Source of the DNA: Actinokineospora globicatena
GTDB lineage: Bacteria; Actinomycetota; Actinomycetes; Mycobacteriales; Pseudonocardiaceae
Direction: 5' to 3'
NCBI RefSeq assembly: GCF_024171945.1
Contig: NZ_JAMTCR010000005.1
Location: 186,001-250,000, forward strand
DNA: 64,000 nucleotides
Shown: positions 17,366-26,273 of the stretch, piece after piece
How positions within the stretch are numbered: the stretch's first letter is position 1
How the letters are laid out: every line of letters begins with the position of its first letter
Program-made: the position numbers and the translations under genes
The notes under the pieces: generated by a model
Seen by the model: only the letters and a program-made list of their open reading frames with translations
Database searches by the model: none
Told to the model about the DNA's origin: nothing

Positions 17366-17784
17366 TCGGTGGCGATGCCGACGACGTCCACCCGGGTCAC
17401 CCCGCGTGAGCGCAGCCAGTCCGCCAGCGACACCTCGGCCGGGCCGACCCCCTCGAACCCCGAGTAGGCCGCTGCGTAGGCCCCCTTGGAGAACACGGCC
17501 TCGATGGGGGCGACGTCGAGCGCGGGGTGGAACGAGGCCCCCGAGGTGTCGACCACGCAGTGCACCGGCCAGCTGTCGACGAAGTCGGGGTTGTCGCTGA
17601 AGTGCGCGCCCGGGTCGATGTGGAAGTCGCGGGTCGCCACGACGTGGTCGTAGTCCGAGGCGGCGACGTGCGCCGAGATCGCGGCGGCCACGGCGGCGCC
17701 ACCGGTGACGGCCAAGGAACCGCCCTCGCAGAAGTCGTTCTGCACGTCGACGACGATCAAGGCGGCCTTGCCCAAGTCGCTCAT
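17203..17784 (-). CDS. pncA: Nicotinamidase (pyrazinamidase)
   Basis: Hydrolyses nicotinamide to nicotinate in NAD salvage. The 193-residue isochorismatase-fold protein has the catalytic triad: Asp13 in IVVDVQNDF, Lys in VFSKGAY, and Cys in TDHCVRATA. Metal ligands are expected in TRDFHIDPGAHF. The start ATG at 17784 overlaps the pncB stop by 4 bp (ATGA), so pncB-pncA is a translationally coupled pair that carries out two consecutive steps. Its last 163 bp overlap the 3' end of the convergent epimerase frame. Confidence 0.93.
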   Translation of the reverse strand: MSDLGKAALIVVDVQNDFCEGGSLAVTGGAAVAAAISAHVAASDYDHVVATRDFHIDPGAHFSDNPDFVDSWPVHCVVDTSGASFHPALDVAPIEAVFSKGAYAAAYSGFEGVGPAEVSLADWLRSRGVTRVDVVGIATDHCVRATAIDAAAAGFATTVLLDLTAGVAAPTVEAALAGLRAADVTLVGTPTVG

Positions 17785-19103
17785 GACTGCTCCAGGTACA
17801 CGGTGGGGATGGCGGGGTCGCCCGCCGACAGCTTCAAGCCCTCCCAGGGGAGGCTGACCAAGCCCTTGCGCACTCGGGTTCGGCTGTCCTCAAGCGTGGG
17901 CAGGTCGGGCACCGGTTGTCCACCGCGCATCAGGGGGATCTGCAGCAGCCGGTCGTGCTCGCCGAGCTCGGGAGCCGGGCCGCCCGCCGGGTAGATGACC
18001 TCCTCGAGCGCGGTGCCGGTCGGCTTGTGCCTGCGCAGCGCCAGCTTCCGGCCGCCGCGCGACTCCTTGTGCGAGCTGCGCTTGGCCACCGGCCTGCCGT
18101 CGACCTCGACCAGCTTGTAGACCATCCCGGCGGTCGGCGCCCCGGACCCGGTCACCACCGAGGTGCCCACCCCGTAGGCGTCGACCGGCTCGGCCCGCAG
18201 CGACGCGATCGCGTACTCGTCCAGGTCACCGGACACCACGATCCTGGTCTCGGTCGCGCCGAGGCCGTCGAGCTGCTCGCGGGCCTGCCTGGCCAGCACC
18301 CCGACGTCGCCGGAGTCGATGCGGATCGCGCCCAGCCCGGTCCCCGCGACCTCGACGGCCGTCGCGATGCCCTGGGTGATGTCGTAGGTGTCGACCAGCA
18401 GCGTGGTGCTCACCCCGAGGGCGGCCACCTGCGCGGCGAACGCGGCGCGCTCGTCGTCGTGCAGCAGGGTGAACGCGTGCGCGCACGTCCCCGCGGTCGG
18501 GATGCCGTACGCGCTACCCGCCGCCAGGTTGGACGTAGTGGCGAAACCCGCCAGGTAGGACGCACGAGCCGAGGCGATCGCGGCGACCTCGTGCGTGCGG
18601 CGCGACCCCATCTCGATGATCGGTCGACCGTTGGCCGCGCCCGCCATCCGCGCCGCCGCCGAGACGATGGCACTGTCGTGGTTCAGGATCGACAACGCGA
18701 CCGTCTCCAGGACCACCGCGTCGGCGAAGGTCCCGGTCACGGTCAGCAGCGGGGAGCCGGGGAAGAACAGCTCGCCCTCGGGGTAGCCGTCGATGTCGCC
18801 GCTGAACCGGTACGCGGCCAGCCACTCCAGGGTCGCCTCGTCGACGACGGAGGTCTCGCGCAGGTGCGCCAGCTCCGCCTCCCCGAACCGGAACGCCGCG
18901 GCGGCCTCGACGACCCGCGCGGTGCCGCCGACCACCCCGTAGCGGCGCCCGTCCGGCAGGCGCCTGGTGAACACCTCGAAGACGCAGGACCGCTCAGCCG
19001 TGCCGTCGGCCAGCGCGGCGGAGAGCATGGTCAGTTCGTAGTGGTCGGTCAACAGTCCAGTGCTGACCGGACCGACGCCGCTCGCACCCGCGTTCACACC
19101 CAT
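17781..19103 (-). CDS. pncB: Nicotinate phosphoribosyltransferase
   Basis: Makes nicotinate mononucleotide from nicotinate and PRPP, the step after PncA. The 440-residue protein has TGLLTDHYELTML at the N-terminus, a GSRRTHEVAAIASARASYLAGF region, IRIDSGDVGVLARQ and VSGDLDEYAIASL, all typical of this family. The ATG at 19103 lies 7 nt after a TAGGCT -10 element, indicating a leaderless mRNA; upstream in-frame codons are therefore excluded. It is coupled to pncA by a 4-bp overlap. Confidence 0.95.
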   Translation of the reverse strand: MGVNAGASGVGPVSTGLLTDHYELTMLSAALADGTAERSCVFEVFTRRLPDGRRYGVVGGTARVVEAAAAFRFGEAELAHLRETSVVDEATLEWLAAYRFSGDIDGYPEGELFFPGSPLLTVTGTFADAVVLETVALSILNHDSAIVSAAARMAGAANGRPIIEMGSRRTHEVAAIASARASYLAGFATTSNLAAGSAYGIPTAGTCAHAFTLLHDDERAAFAAQVAALGVSTTLLVDTYDITQGIATAVEVAGTGLGAIRIDSGDVGVLARQAREQLDGLGATETRIVVSGDLDEYAIASLRAEPVDAYGVGTSVVTGSGAPTAGMVYKLVEVDGRPVAKRSSHKESRGGRKLALRRHKPTGTALEEVIYPAGGPAPELGEHDRLLQIPLMRGGQPVPDLPTLEDSRTRVRKGLVSLPWEGLKLSAGDPAIPTVYLEQS

Positions 19104-19110
19104 GGGTACG

Positions 19111-19116
19111 AGCCTA
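19111..19116 (-). promoter_or_regulatory. Leaderless -10 element of pncB (TAGGCT)
   Basis: TAGGCT ends 7 nt before the pncB ATG, the spacing at which transcription would begin at the start codon itself. Confidence 0.65.
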
Positions 19117-19228
19117 TGTCGTGTTCGCCTGCCCGATGCCCCTGGTCCCGGACCTGGCAGCGCTTGGCTCGCTCGGCCACCGGCCCCTACGCCGAGCTGC
19201 GACGATGCCGGGTGAGCCAAGGTCGCGA

Positions 19229-19274
19229 GCCGGGGACGATGCCGGGTGGGGACGAGGGGGCGGGTGGTGGGAGG
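19229..19274. repeat. 45-bp G-rich dispersed repeat, copy 1 (upstream of clpS)
   Basis: A G-rich segment starting GCCGGGGACGATGCCGGG and ending in GGGAGGA. It matches 21198..21244 with about five differences. Copy 1 lies 91 bp upstream of the clpS start. A second partial match (GACGATGCCGGGTGAGCC) begins at 19201. Confidence 0.75.
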
Positions 19275-19364
19275 AAATAGGCAGAGCCACGATCGGTGAT
19301 GGAGTAGTCCGATCGAATGAAGATCCGCCGGTGTGGGCGAAATGGGTCATGCCACCATTGACCC

Positions 19365-19664
19365 ATGACCGCAGCCGTCGACATGGAGCAGACGCAGGCG
19401 ACGCCGTCGAGCTCGGAGGTGGTGGCCGAGGACCGGCCCTGGCAGACCGTCGTCTGGAACGACCCGGTCAACCTGATGTCGTACGTGACCTACGTGTTCC
19501 AGAAGCTGTTCGGCTACAGCAGGGACAAGGCGACCAAGCTCATGCTCGACGTGCACCACGAGGGCAAGGCCATCGTGTCGTCGGGGAGCAAGGACAAGAT
19601 GGAGGCCGACGTGGCGAGGCTGCACGCGGCGGGGCTCTGGGCGACCATGGAACACACGTCGTGA
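19365..19664 (+). CDS. clpS: ATP-dependent Clp protease adaptor ClpS
   Basis: N-recognin adaptor that delivers N-degron substrates to ClpAP/ClpCP. The 99-residue protein has the core [25 protein letters not shown], where N-D-P and the following helix form the N-end residue pocket, then [17 protein letters not shown] and [17 protein letters not shown]. The ATG at 19365 gives the normal N-terminal extension. It starts the conserved run clpS-DUF2017-P1 peptidase-mec-cysO-cysM also present in Mycobacterium. Its TGA overlaps the next GTG by 3 bp. Confidence 0.95.
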   Translation: MTAAVDMEQTQATPSSSEVVAEDRPWQTVVWNDPVNLMSYVTYVFQKLFGYSRDKATKLMLDVHHEGKAIVSSGSKDKMEADVARLHAAGLWATMEHTS

Positions 19665-20221
19665 AGCCGTGGAAGCGCAAGGGCGACCTGGTGCACGCCG
19701 ACATCGATCGGCAGGAGGCCGCGGTGCTGCGCGGCCTGGTGTCCCAGATCGACGACATGCTGCGCGCGCGCATCGAGGAGACCCCGCAGGACGAGCTCGC
19801 GGAGCTGACCGGGATCCGGACCGGCCCGTCGACCTCGCCGGACGACCCGATCCTGTCGCGGCTGCTGCCCGACTTCCACCGGCTCGACGACGACAACCCG
19901 AGCAAGGCCGACCTGGACTCGGCCGCGGTGCTGCGCTCGCTGCACGAGCCGACCCTGCTCGACCTCAAGACCGGGGTCGCGGCGGTGGTGCTGGAGACCT
20001 GCCCGATGTACGGCGGCGGGATCCGGCTCTCGCTGGAGCAGGCCGACGCGTGGCTCTCGGCGCTCAACGACGTGCGGCTCGCCCTGGGCACCGCCATCGA
20101 GGTCACCGAGGACATGCCGGACGAGCTGCCCGACGACGACCCGCGCAGCCCGCACCTGTCGGTCTACCACTGGCTGACCTGGGTGCAGGAGTCCATGGTG
20201 CAGGCGCTCTCGACGCCGTGA
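19661..20221 (+). CDS. DUF2017 family protein
   Basis: A 186-residue alpha-helical protein of the actinobacterial DUF2017 family, recognised from its position between clpS and the P1 peptidase and from segments such as [17 protein letters not shown] and [16 protein letters not shown]. Role unknown; constant linkage to clpS suggests a link to protein turnover. The GTG start at 19661 overlaps the clpS stop (GTGA) and its own stop overlaps the next GTG in the same way, so three genes are translationally coupled. Confidence 0.88.
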   Translation: MKPWKRKGDLVHADIDRQEAAVLRGLVSQIDDMLRARIEETPQDELAELTGIRTGPSTSPDDPILSRLLPDFHRLDDDNPSKADLDSAAVLRSLHEPTLLDLKTGVAAVVLETCPMYGGGIRLSLEQADAWLSALNDVRLALGTAIEVTEDMPDELPDDDPRSPHLSVYHWLTWVQESMVQALSTP

Positions 20222-21159
20222 TCACCCAGGTCCCGGGGGTCCGCGTCGGGCACCACCACCGGATCGGCGGGGGGTGGGCGACCGGCACCACGGTCGTCCT
20301 GCTGCCCGAGGGCACGGTCGGCGGTGTGGACGCGCGCGGCGGGGCGCCCGGGACCCGCGAGACGGACCTGCTCGCCCCGGAGAACCTGGTCAGCAGGGTC
20401 GACGCGGTGTGCTTGTCGGGCGGTAGCGCCTACGGGCTCGCGGCCGCGGACGGTGTTATGCGCTGGCTTGGGGAACGCGGCATCGGGTTTCCGGTAGGGC
20501 CAGAGTCGCATCACGTCGTGCCGATCGTCCCGGCGGCTGTGCTGTTTGACCTACCTCGCGGTGAGTGGGGCAACCGGCCGGATGCGGACTTCGGGTACGC
20601 GGCCTGCGAGGCGGCTACCGACGGCCCGGTCGAGATGGGCAGTGTCGGTGCTGGAGCCGGTGCGAGGGTCGGTTCGCTCAAGGGCGGTATCGGCTCGGCT
20701 AGCGCCAGAGTGGGCGAGTTCACAGTTGGCGCTATCGCGGCGGTCAACGCCAAGGGCGAGGTCGTCGATTTGTCCACCGGAGGCTTCTGGGTCGACGGTG
20801 AACCGGGGGAGTTCCCGCCTGCGCCGGGGCGGCCCGCGCAGCTGACAGCGCGACCGTCGGACCTCAACACCACCATCGGCGTTGTCGCTACCGACGCCGC
20901 CTTGGACAAGGCGCAGTGCAAGCGGTTGGCCATGGCCGCCCAGCATGGACTCGCCCGCGCGGTGCGCCCGTCGCACACCCTCTTCGACGGCGACACCGTG
21001 TTCGCGGCCGCTACCGGGGTCCGACCGGTGTCTGGTCCGGTCGAGCTGGACGCCCTCTATACCTCGGCGGCCGAGGTGTTCGCCCGAGCTGTCGCGCACG
21101 GCGCGCTCACCGCCACCACCATCGGCGACCTGCACTCTTACCGCGACGTCTGGGCTTGA
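20218..21159 (+). CDS. P1 family peptidase (DmpA/L-aminopeptidase type)
   Basis: A 313-residue Ntn-hydrolase-like protein of the P1 family. It begins [16 protein letters not shown] and has DARGGAPGTRETDLL, LSGGSAYGLAAADGVMRWL and DLNTTIGVVATDAAL. Family members self-cleave before a conserved Ser/Thr, here most likely the Thr of NTTIGVV; that is family knowledge applied to this sequence. The GTG at 20218 overlaps the DUF2017 stop. Substrates may be N-terminal or beta-amino peptides. The downstream gap holds the second copy of the 45-bp repeat. Confidence 0.88.
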   Translation: MITQVPGVRVGHHHRIGGGWATGTTVVLLPEGTVGGVDARGGAPGTRETDLLAPENLVSRVDAVCLSGGSAYGLAAADGVMRWLGERGIGFPVGPESHHVVPIVPAAVLFDLPRGEWGNRPDADFGYAACEAATDGPVEMGSVGAGAGARVGSLKGGIGSASARVGEFTVGAIAAVNAKGEVVDLSTGGFWVDGEPGEFPPAPGRPAQLTARPSDLNTTIGVVATDAALDKAQCKRLAMAAQHGLARAVRPSHTLFDGDTVFAAATGVRPVSGPVELDALYTSAAEVFARAVAHGALTATTIGDLHSYRDVWA

Positions 21160-21197
21160 CTCGCGGTCTCATACGCTCGATTGGCAGCCGCCGCCAA

Positions 21198-21244
21198 GCC
21201 GGGAACGATGCCGGGCGGGGACGAGGGGGTGGGTGGCGGGAGGG
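21198..21244. repeat. 45-bp G-rich dispersed repeat, copy 2 (upstream of mec)
   Basis: Second copy of the element at 19229..19274, in the same orientation, 60 bp upstream of the leaderless mec gene. Confidence 0.75.
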
Positions 21245-21291
21245 AGTGATGCTGCGTTCTCCCACACACTGGGAGGTGCCGACCCAGCCCG

Positions 21292-21297
21292 TAGGAT
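21292..21297 (+). promoter_or_regulatory. Leaderless -10 element of mec (TAGGAT)
   Basis: TAGGAT ends 6 nt before the mec GTG start, the spacing expected for a leaderless transcript. Confidence 0.65.
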
Positions 21298-21303
21298 GGT
21301 GGC

Positions 21304-21756
21304 GTGCTGACGATCCGCCGAGACCTCGTGGACGCGATGGTGGCGCATGCCCGCCGCGACCACCCGGACGAGGCGTGCGGCGTCATCGCCGGACCCGACG
21401 GGTCCGACCGGCCGGAGCGGTTCATCCCGATGCTCAACGCGGCCCGCTCGCCCACGTTCTACGAGTTCGACTCCGGGGACCTGCTGCGGCTGTACCGGGA
21501 GATGGACGCCAACGACGAGGTGCCGGTGGTCATCTACCACTCGCACACGGCCACCGAGGCCTACCCGTCGCGCACCGACGCCAAGATCGCCGCCGAGCCG
21601 TACGCGCACTACGTGCTGGTCTCCACGCGCGACCCGCACGAGCACGAACTGCGCTCGTTCCGCATCGTCGACGGCGTCATCACCGAGGAACCCGTCGAGG
21701 TCGTCGAGTCGTACCGGTTCGCGCACACCGGACCGGACGACGTCCCAGAGCTGTGA
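21304..21756 (+). CDS. mec: Mec-type JAMM/MPN metalloprotease (CysO-cysteine hydrolase)
   Basis: A 150-residue zinc peptidase with the JAMM signature: Glu in DEACGVIAG and the HSHTATEAYPSRTD motif (HxH-x7-S-x2-D). In Mycobacterium the homologue cleaves cysteine from the C-terminus of the CysO carrier after CysM has built it. The order mec-cysO-cysM here supports the same cysteine-synthesis route. It may also trim the two extra residues after the Gly-Gly of CysO in this organism. GTG start, leaderless promoter. Confidence 0.93.
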   Translation: MLTIRRDLVDAMVAHARRDHPDEACGVIAGPDGSDRPERFIPMLNAARSPTFYEFDSGDLLRLYREMDANDEVPVVIYHSHTATEAYPSRTDAKIAAEPYAHYVLVSTRDPHEHELRSFRIVDGVITEEPVEVVESYRFAHTGPDDVPEL

Positions 21757-21835
21757 GTTCCCCGGTGCCGCGGAATACCCGCCGCACCCCCGCGCGTCCC
21801 TTTCGATGAACCCACCTCCCGGAGGATGACCCACC

Positions 21836-22114
21836 ATGGCCGTCACCGTCTCGATCCCGACCATCCTGCGCACCCACACCGGCGGCGAGAAGACCGTCCC
21901 GGCCGCGGGCGACACCCTGGCCCAGGTCATCGACGACCTCGAGGCCAACCACGGCGGCCTCAAGGCCCGCCTGGTCAAGGACGGCGTGCTGCACCGCTTC
22001 GTCAACGTCTACGTCAACGACGAGGACGTCCGCTTCGCCGGTGGCCTCGAGGCCAAGGTCGCCGACGGCGACAACGTGACGATCCTGCCCGCCGTCGCCG
22101 GTGGCGCGCGCTAG
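21836..22114 (+). CDS. cysO: CysO/MoaD-ThiS-type sulfur carrier protein
   Basis: A 92-residue ubiquitin-fold sulfur carrier. VTVSIPTILRTHTGGEKTV, HRFVNVYVNDEDVRF and VTILPAVAGG match mycobacterial CysO closely. Its C-terminal glycine is thiocarboxylated and donates sulfur to CysM. Here the protein does not end in Gly-Gly but in GGAR, so two residues would have to be removed first. The ATG follows GGAGGATGACCCACC. Next downstream is cysM (28 bp). Confidence 0.93.
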   Translation: MAVTVSIPTILRTHTGGEKTVPAAGDTLAQVIDDLEANHGGLKARLVKDGVLHRFVNVYVNDEDVRFAGGLEAKVADGDNVTILPAVAGGAR

Positions 22115-22133
22115 TTTTTCCGGCTTCGCTTGA

Positions 22134-23095
<962 letters not shown>

Positions 23096-23340
23096 AGTCG
23101 GCGCGCACCTGGTCAGCGCCGCGTCGCTGTTGTGCGTGAGGGCGCGGCTTCGAAGCAGCGGTGGACAGCATCGCGCCGGGATGTCGAGCCCCAGAGTCGC
23201 CGTGTGGTCGCAGCCAGCTGACCTCGCGTGCCGAAGCCGCGTGGACTTCGGGTCCGTAACGGCATGCAGGCTGGTGGGGCGCACTGCCTCTGCGCTCCAC
23301 CGCGCGGATGTCTGGAGCGGTGCCCCAGAGTGCGAGCGAG

Positions 23341-23459
23341 GAAGCCGACGTCGTCTTCATCGTCGCCGACGCAGGCTGGAAATACCTCTCCACCGGCGCC
23401 TACAGCGGCACCATCGACGAAGCCTCAGACCGCCTCGACGGCCACCTCTGGGCGTAGCC
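23341..23459 (+). pseudogene. Duplicated 3' fragment of cysM (direct repeat copy 2)
   Basis: 119 bp identical to the cysM 3' end except three positions, each a third codon position (Ala GCC/GCA, Gly GGG/GGC, Lys AAG/AAA). It still encodes the CysM C-terminus from [16 protein letters not shown] through the stop codon. Homology extends about 9 bp further upstream with two changes. The sequence between the two copies (23096..23340) shows no gene. This is the footprint expected from integration at the 3' end of cysM by a DNA element carrying another strain's gene end, later reduced, or from an unequal duplication. A short in-frame ATG at about 23308 could give a 49-residue product. Confidence 0.85.
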
Positions 23460-23485
23460 GCTGACCCGTGCGCGGTGGTCCGGGC

Positions 23486-23491
23486 TAGATT
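23486..23491 (+). promoter_or_regulatory. Leaderless -10 element of the SRPBCC gene (TAGATT)
   Basis: TAGATT ends 7 nt before the ATG at 23499. It lies 26 bp beyond the duplicated cysM end, so the gene has its own promoter. Confidence 0.6.
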
Positions 23492-23498
23492 CTCGGGT

Positions 23499-23972
23499 AT
23501 GTCCGGTGTGGTGGAGGTGCTGCGGAGCGCTCAGGTGCCTGCTTCGGTGGAGCAGGTGTGGGCGATCGTGTCGGATGCGGGGCGGGCGCCGGATTGGTTC
23601 AGCTTCTCGGAGCGGACCGAGGTGTTGTCCGGGGACGGGGTCGGGCAGCTGCGCAGGCAGCACGGGTTGTGGGGGAACCGGCGGTCGGAGATCGACCAGG
23701 AGGTCGTCGCGTTCGAGGCGCCGGTGTTGATCGGGTGGGTGCACAAGGCGGAGCGGCTGGACGGGAAGGCGGCGCCGACGCTGGCGAGGGCGACGCGGTT
23801 CACCATCGAGCTCCAGCCCGACGGCGAGCGCACCACCGTCAGCCTGCGCACCGTCCAGGAGCCGGTGGACCTGCTGCGCGGGTTCCTCATGCGCACCGCG
23901 TGGACCAGGGAGATCAAGCGGCGGATGGACGAGTCCCTGGCCAGGTTGGCGCGGGCCGCGGTCTCGGGGTGA
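23499..23972 (+). CDS. SRPBCC (START-like) ligand-binding protein
   Basis: A 157-residue protein of the polyketide cyclase/START-like superfamily. VPASVEQVWAIVSDAGRAPDWFS is the usual N-terminal strand-helix, and the C-terminal long helix FLMRTAWTREIKRRMDESLARLARA closes the hydrophobic pocket. Such proteins bind small lipids or act as stress proteins; no catalytic residue can be assigned. It is inserted between cysM and the rhomboid gene, which are adjacent in Mycobacterium, and lies next to the cysM 3' duplication. Confidence 0.75.
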   Translation: MSGVVEVLRSAQVPASVEQVWAIVSDAGRAPDWFSFSERTEVLSGDGVGQLRRQHGLWGNRRSEIDQEVVAFEAPVLIGWVHKAERLDGKAAPTLARATRFTIELQPDGERTTVSLRTVQEPVDLLRGFLMRTAWTREIKRRMDESLARLARAAVSG

Positions 23973-24012
23973 GCTCCGGGTTTCACCGGATCCGGTGAGG
24001 CGCGCGAACACG

Positions 24013-24018
24013 TAGTCT
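24013..24018 (+). promoter_or_regulatory. Leaderless -10 element of the rhomboid gene (TAGTCT)
   Basis: TAGTCT ends 7 nt before the GTG start at 24026. Confidence 0.6.
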
Positions 24019-24025
24019 CAGTGGT

Positions 24026-24649
24026 GTGAGCACCGTGCCCGTCCAGCCGAGCAAGCCCGCCGCCCGGGTGTTGCCGCCGAACCCGTTGCAGGCGCTGATC
24101 GTCGTCGGCGGGTTCGCCGCGCTGCTGTACCTGATCGAGTTCGTCGACGCCGTGCTGCCCGCCGACCTGGACCAGTTCGGCATCATCGCCCGCGACAGCT
24201 CCGGGCTCGACGGGATCCTGTGGGCGCCGCTGCTGCACGCGGGCTGGGCGCACCTGGTGTCCAACACGCTGCCGCTGCTGGTGCTGGCGTTCCTGGCGAT
24301 GGCCAACGGGCTGGCCCAGTGGGTCGCGGTCACCGCCACCATCTGGCTGGTCAGCGGCGTCGGGGTGTGGCTGACCGGCGACGGGGGCACGGTCACCGTC
24401 GGCGCGTCCGGGCTGTGCTTCGGCTGGCTGCTGTTCCTGCTGGTGCGCGGCCTGTTCACCCGCAGCGTGCTGCACATAGCGCTGGCGCTGGTGCTGCTCG
24501 GCTACTGGGGCACGATGCTGTTCGGCGTGCTGCCCGGCGACCCGAGGATCTCCTGGCAGGGCCACCTGTTCGGCGCGCTCGGCGGCATCCTGGCCGCCTG
24601 GCTGGTGTCGATGGGCAACCGGTCGGTGACCAAGCAGGCGGCCGCGTGA
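24026..24649 (+). CDS. Rhomboid-family intramembrane serine protease
   Basis: A 207-residue, about six-helix membrane protein. [15 protein letters not shown] is the conserved His-rich second helix, [14 protein letters not shown] contains the nucleophile Ser of the GxSG motif, and [16 protein letters not shown] supplies the catalytic His. It should cleave single-pass membrane proteins within the bilayer. Gene order rhomboid-murI is conserved with Mycobacterium, and the stop overlaps the murI GTG (GTGA), so the two are translationally coupled. Confidence 0.92.
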   Translation: MSTVPVQPSKPAARVLPPNPLQALIVVGGFAALLYLIEFVDAVLPADLDQFGIIARDSSGLDGILWAPLLHAGWAHLVSNTLPLLVLAFLAMANGLAQWVAVTATIWLVSGVGVWLTGDGGTVTVGASGLCFGWLLFLLVRGLFTRSVLHIALALVLLGYWGTMLFGVLPGDPRISWQGHLFGALGGILAAWLVSMGNRSVTKQAAA

Positions 24650-25443
24650 GCGCCCCGATCGGCATCTTCGACTCGGGGGTCGGCGGGCTCACCGTGGCGC
24701 GCTCGATCATCGACCAGCTCCCGCACGAGCGGCTGCGCTACATCGGTGACACCGCCAACAACCCGTACGGTCCCCGGCCGATCGCCGAGGTCCGCGAGAT
24801 CACCCTGCGGCGCACCGACGAGCTCGTCGCCAGCGGCGTCAAGATGCTCGTCCTCGCCTGCAACACCGCCTCCGCCGCGTGCCTGCGCGACGCCCGCGAG
24901 CGCTACGACATCCCGGTCGTCGAGGTCGTCGTTCCCGCTGTGCGCCGGGCCGCCGCGGTCACCAAGACCGGCAGGGTCGGCGTGATCGGGACCACCGGCA
25001 CCATCCGCTCCCGCGCCTACGACGACGCTTTCGCCGCAGCCCCGGGCATTGCCGTGACCGGTGCCGCGTGCCCCCGGTTCGTCGACTTCGTCGAGCGCGG
25101 GGTCACCTCGGGACGCCAGGTTCTCGGCCTCGCCCAGACCTACCTGGAACCGCTGCAACAGGCCGCTGTGGACACCGTCGTGCTCGGCTGCACCCACTAC
25201 CCGCTGCTCACCGGGGTGTTGCAGGTCGTGATGGGACCGGACGTGACGCTGGTGTCGAGCGCGGAGGAGTGCGCGAAGGACGTCTTCCGCGTGCTCACCG
25301 AGACCGGGCTGCTGACCGAGGACGAGGACGAGCCGGTGCACGAGTTCAGCGCGACCGGTCCGGCCGAGCCGTTCGACCGGTTGGCGCGCCGCTTCCTCGG
25401 ACTCGGCGGCGGCGCGGGCCTTGCTCCATTGGCTCGATGGTGA
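24646..25443 (+). CDS. murI: Glutamate racemase
   Basis: Supplies D-glutamate for peptidoglycan. The 265-residue protein shows the two catalytic cysteines in [12 protein letters not shown] and [10 protein letters not shown], with the N-terminal [17 protein letters not shown] loop. The GTG at 24646 overlaps the rhomboid stop by 4 bp. The next gene has its own promoter-like element. Confidence 0.95.
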   Translation: MSAPIGIFDSGVGGLTVARSIIDQLPHERLRYIGDTANNPYGPRPIAEVREITLRRTDELVASGVKMLVLACNTASAACLRDARERYDIPVVEVVVPAVRRAAAVTKTGRVGVIGTTGTIRSRAYDDAFAAAPGIAVTGAACPRFVDFVERGVTSGRQVLGLAQTYLEPLQQAAVDTVVLGCTHYPLLTGVLQVVMGPDVTLVSSAEECAKDVFRVLTETGLLTEDEDEPVHEFSATGPAEPFDRLARRFLGLGGGAGLAPLARW

Positions 25444-25479
25444 TCGTGCCGCGATGCCCGCTGTGACAGGCTGTTCGGT

Positions 25480-26250
25480 GTGCTGCTGACCGTTCTCGGG
25501 TGCTCAGGAAGCGTTCCAGGGCCCAACGCCGCCTCATCCGGCTACCTGCTGGAGGCGGAGGGGTTCCTGCTCGGCGTCGAGCTCGGCAGCGGCACCCTCG
25601 CCGCGCTGCAGGCGATCCGCGACCCGTTCGCGCTCGACGCCCTGCTGTTCTCGCACCTGCACGCCGACCACTGCGCGGATTTCGCGTCGCTGACCGTCTA
25701 CCGGCGCTACCACCCGCGTCCCAGCCGCGACCCCCGGGCGAACCGCTTACCCGTGCACGCCCCGAGAGCCGCGCCGCGCCGGTTCGCGGGCGCGTACGCC
25801 ACCGACGACGACGAGCTGGCTGTCACGGATCTGTCCGATGTGTTCGACTTCTGTCCATTAACGCCCGGTACTGTCCATATAGGACCCTTCGAGGTGGCTG
25901 TCGCGACGGCGGCGCACCCGTGCGACGCCTACAGCTTCCGCATCAGCCACGGCGGCCGGTCCCTGGTGTACACCGGCGACACCGGCCTGTGCCGCTCGGT
26001 CTTGGCGCTGGCCGAGGGCGCCGACGTGGTGCTCGCCGAGGCGTCGTGGACGCACGGCTCGGGCGCCAAGGAGGCCCTGCACCTGTCCGGTCGGGAAGCT
26101 GGCGAGCTGGCCGCCGCGGCGGGCGCCAGCAGACTCCTCGTGACCCACATTCCGCCGTGGACCGACCGCGACGCCGTCCACGCGGAAGCCGTCGCCGCCT
26201 TCCCCGGCGAGGTGACCGTCGTCGAGCAGGGCGCGGCCTACGAGCTCTAG
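25480..26250 (+). CDS. MBL-fold metal-dependent hydrolase (Rv1339-type)
   Basis: A 256-residue metallo-beta-lactamase-fold protein with LFSHLHADHCADF (HxHxDH metal site), HPCDAYSFRI, VYTGDTGLC and a late THIPPW histidine. Same position (murI-x-rph) as mycobacterial Rv1339, which has been reported as an atypical cAMP phosphodiesterase; function here is inferred from that orthology. The GTG at 25480 lies 7 nt after CAGGCT, an imperfect leaderless -10. Confidence 0.85.
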   Translation: MLLTVLGCSGSVPGPNAASSGYLLEAEGFLLGVELGSGTLAALQAIRDPFALDALLFSHLHADHCADFASLTVYRRYHPRPSRDPRANRLPVHAPRAAPRRFAGAYATDDDELAVTDLSDVFDFCPLTPGTVHIGPFEVAVATAAHPCDAYSFRISHGGRSLVYTGDTGLCRSVLALAEGADVVLAEASWTHGSGAKEALHLSGREAGELAAAAGASRLLVTHIPPWTDRDAVHAEAVAAFPGEVTVVEQGAAYEL

Positions 26251-26261
26251 CGGCGGCCGGC

Positions 26262-26267
26262 TAGGCT
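26262..26267 (+). promoter_or_regulatory. Leaderless -10 element of rph (TAGGCT)
   Basis: TAGGCT ends 6 nt before the GTG at 26274, identical in sequence to the pncB element. Confidence 0.65.
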
Positions 26268-26273
26268 GACCGG

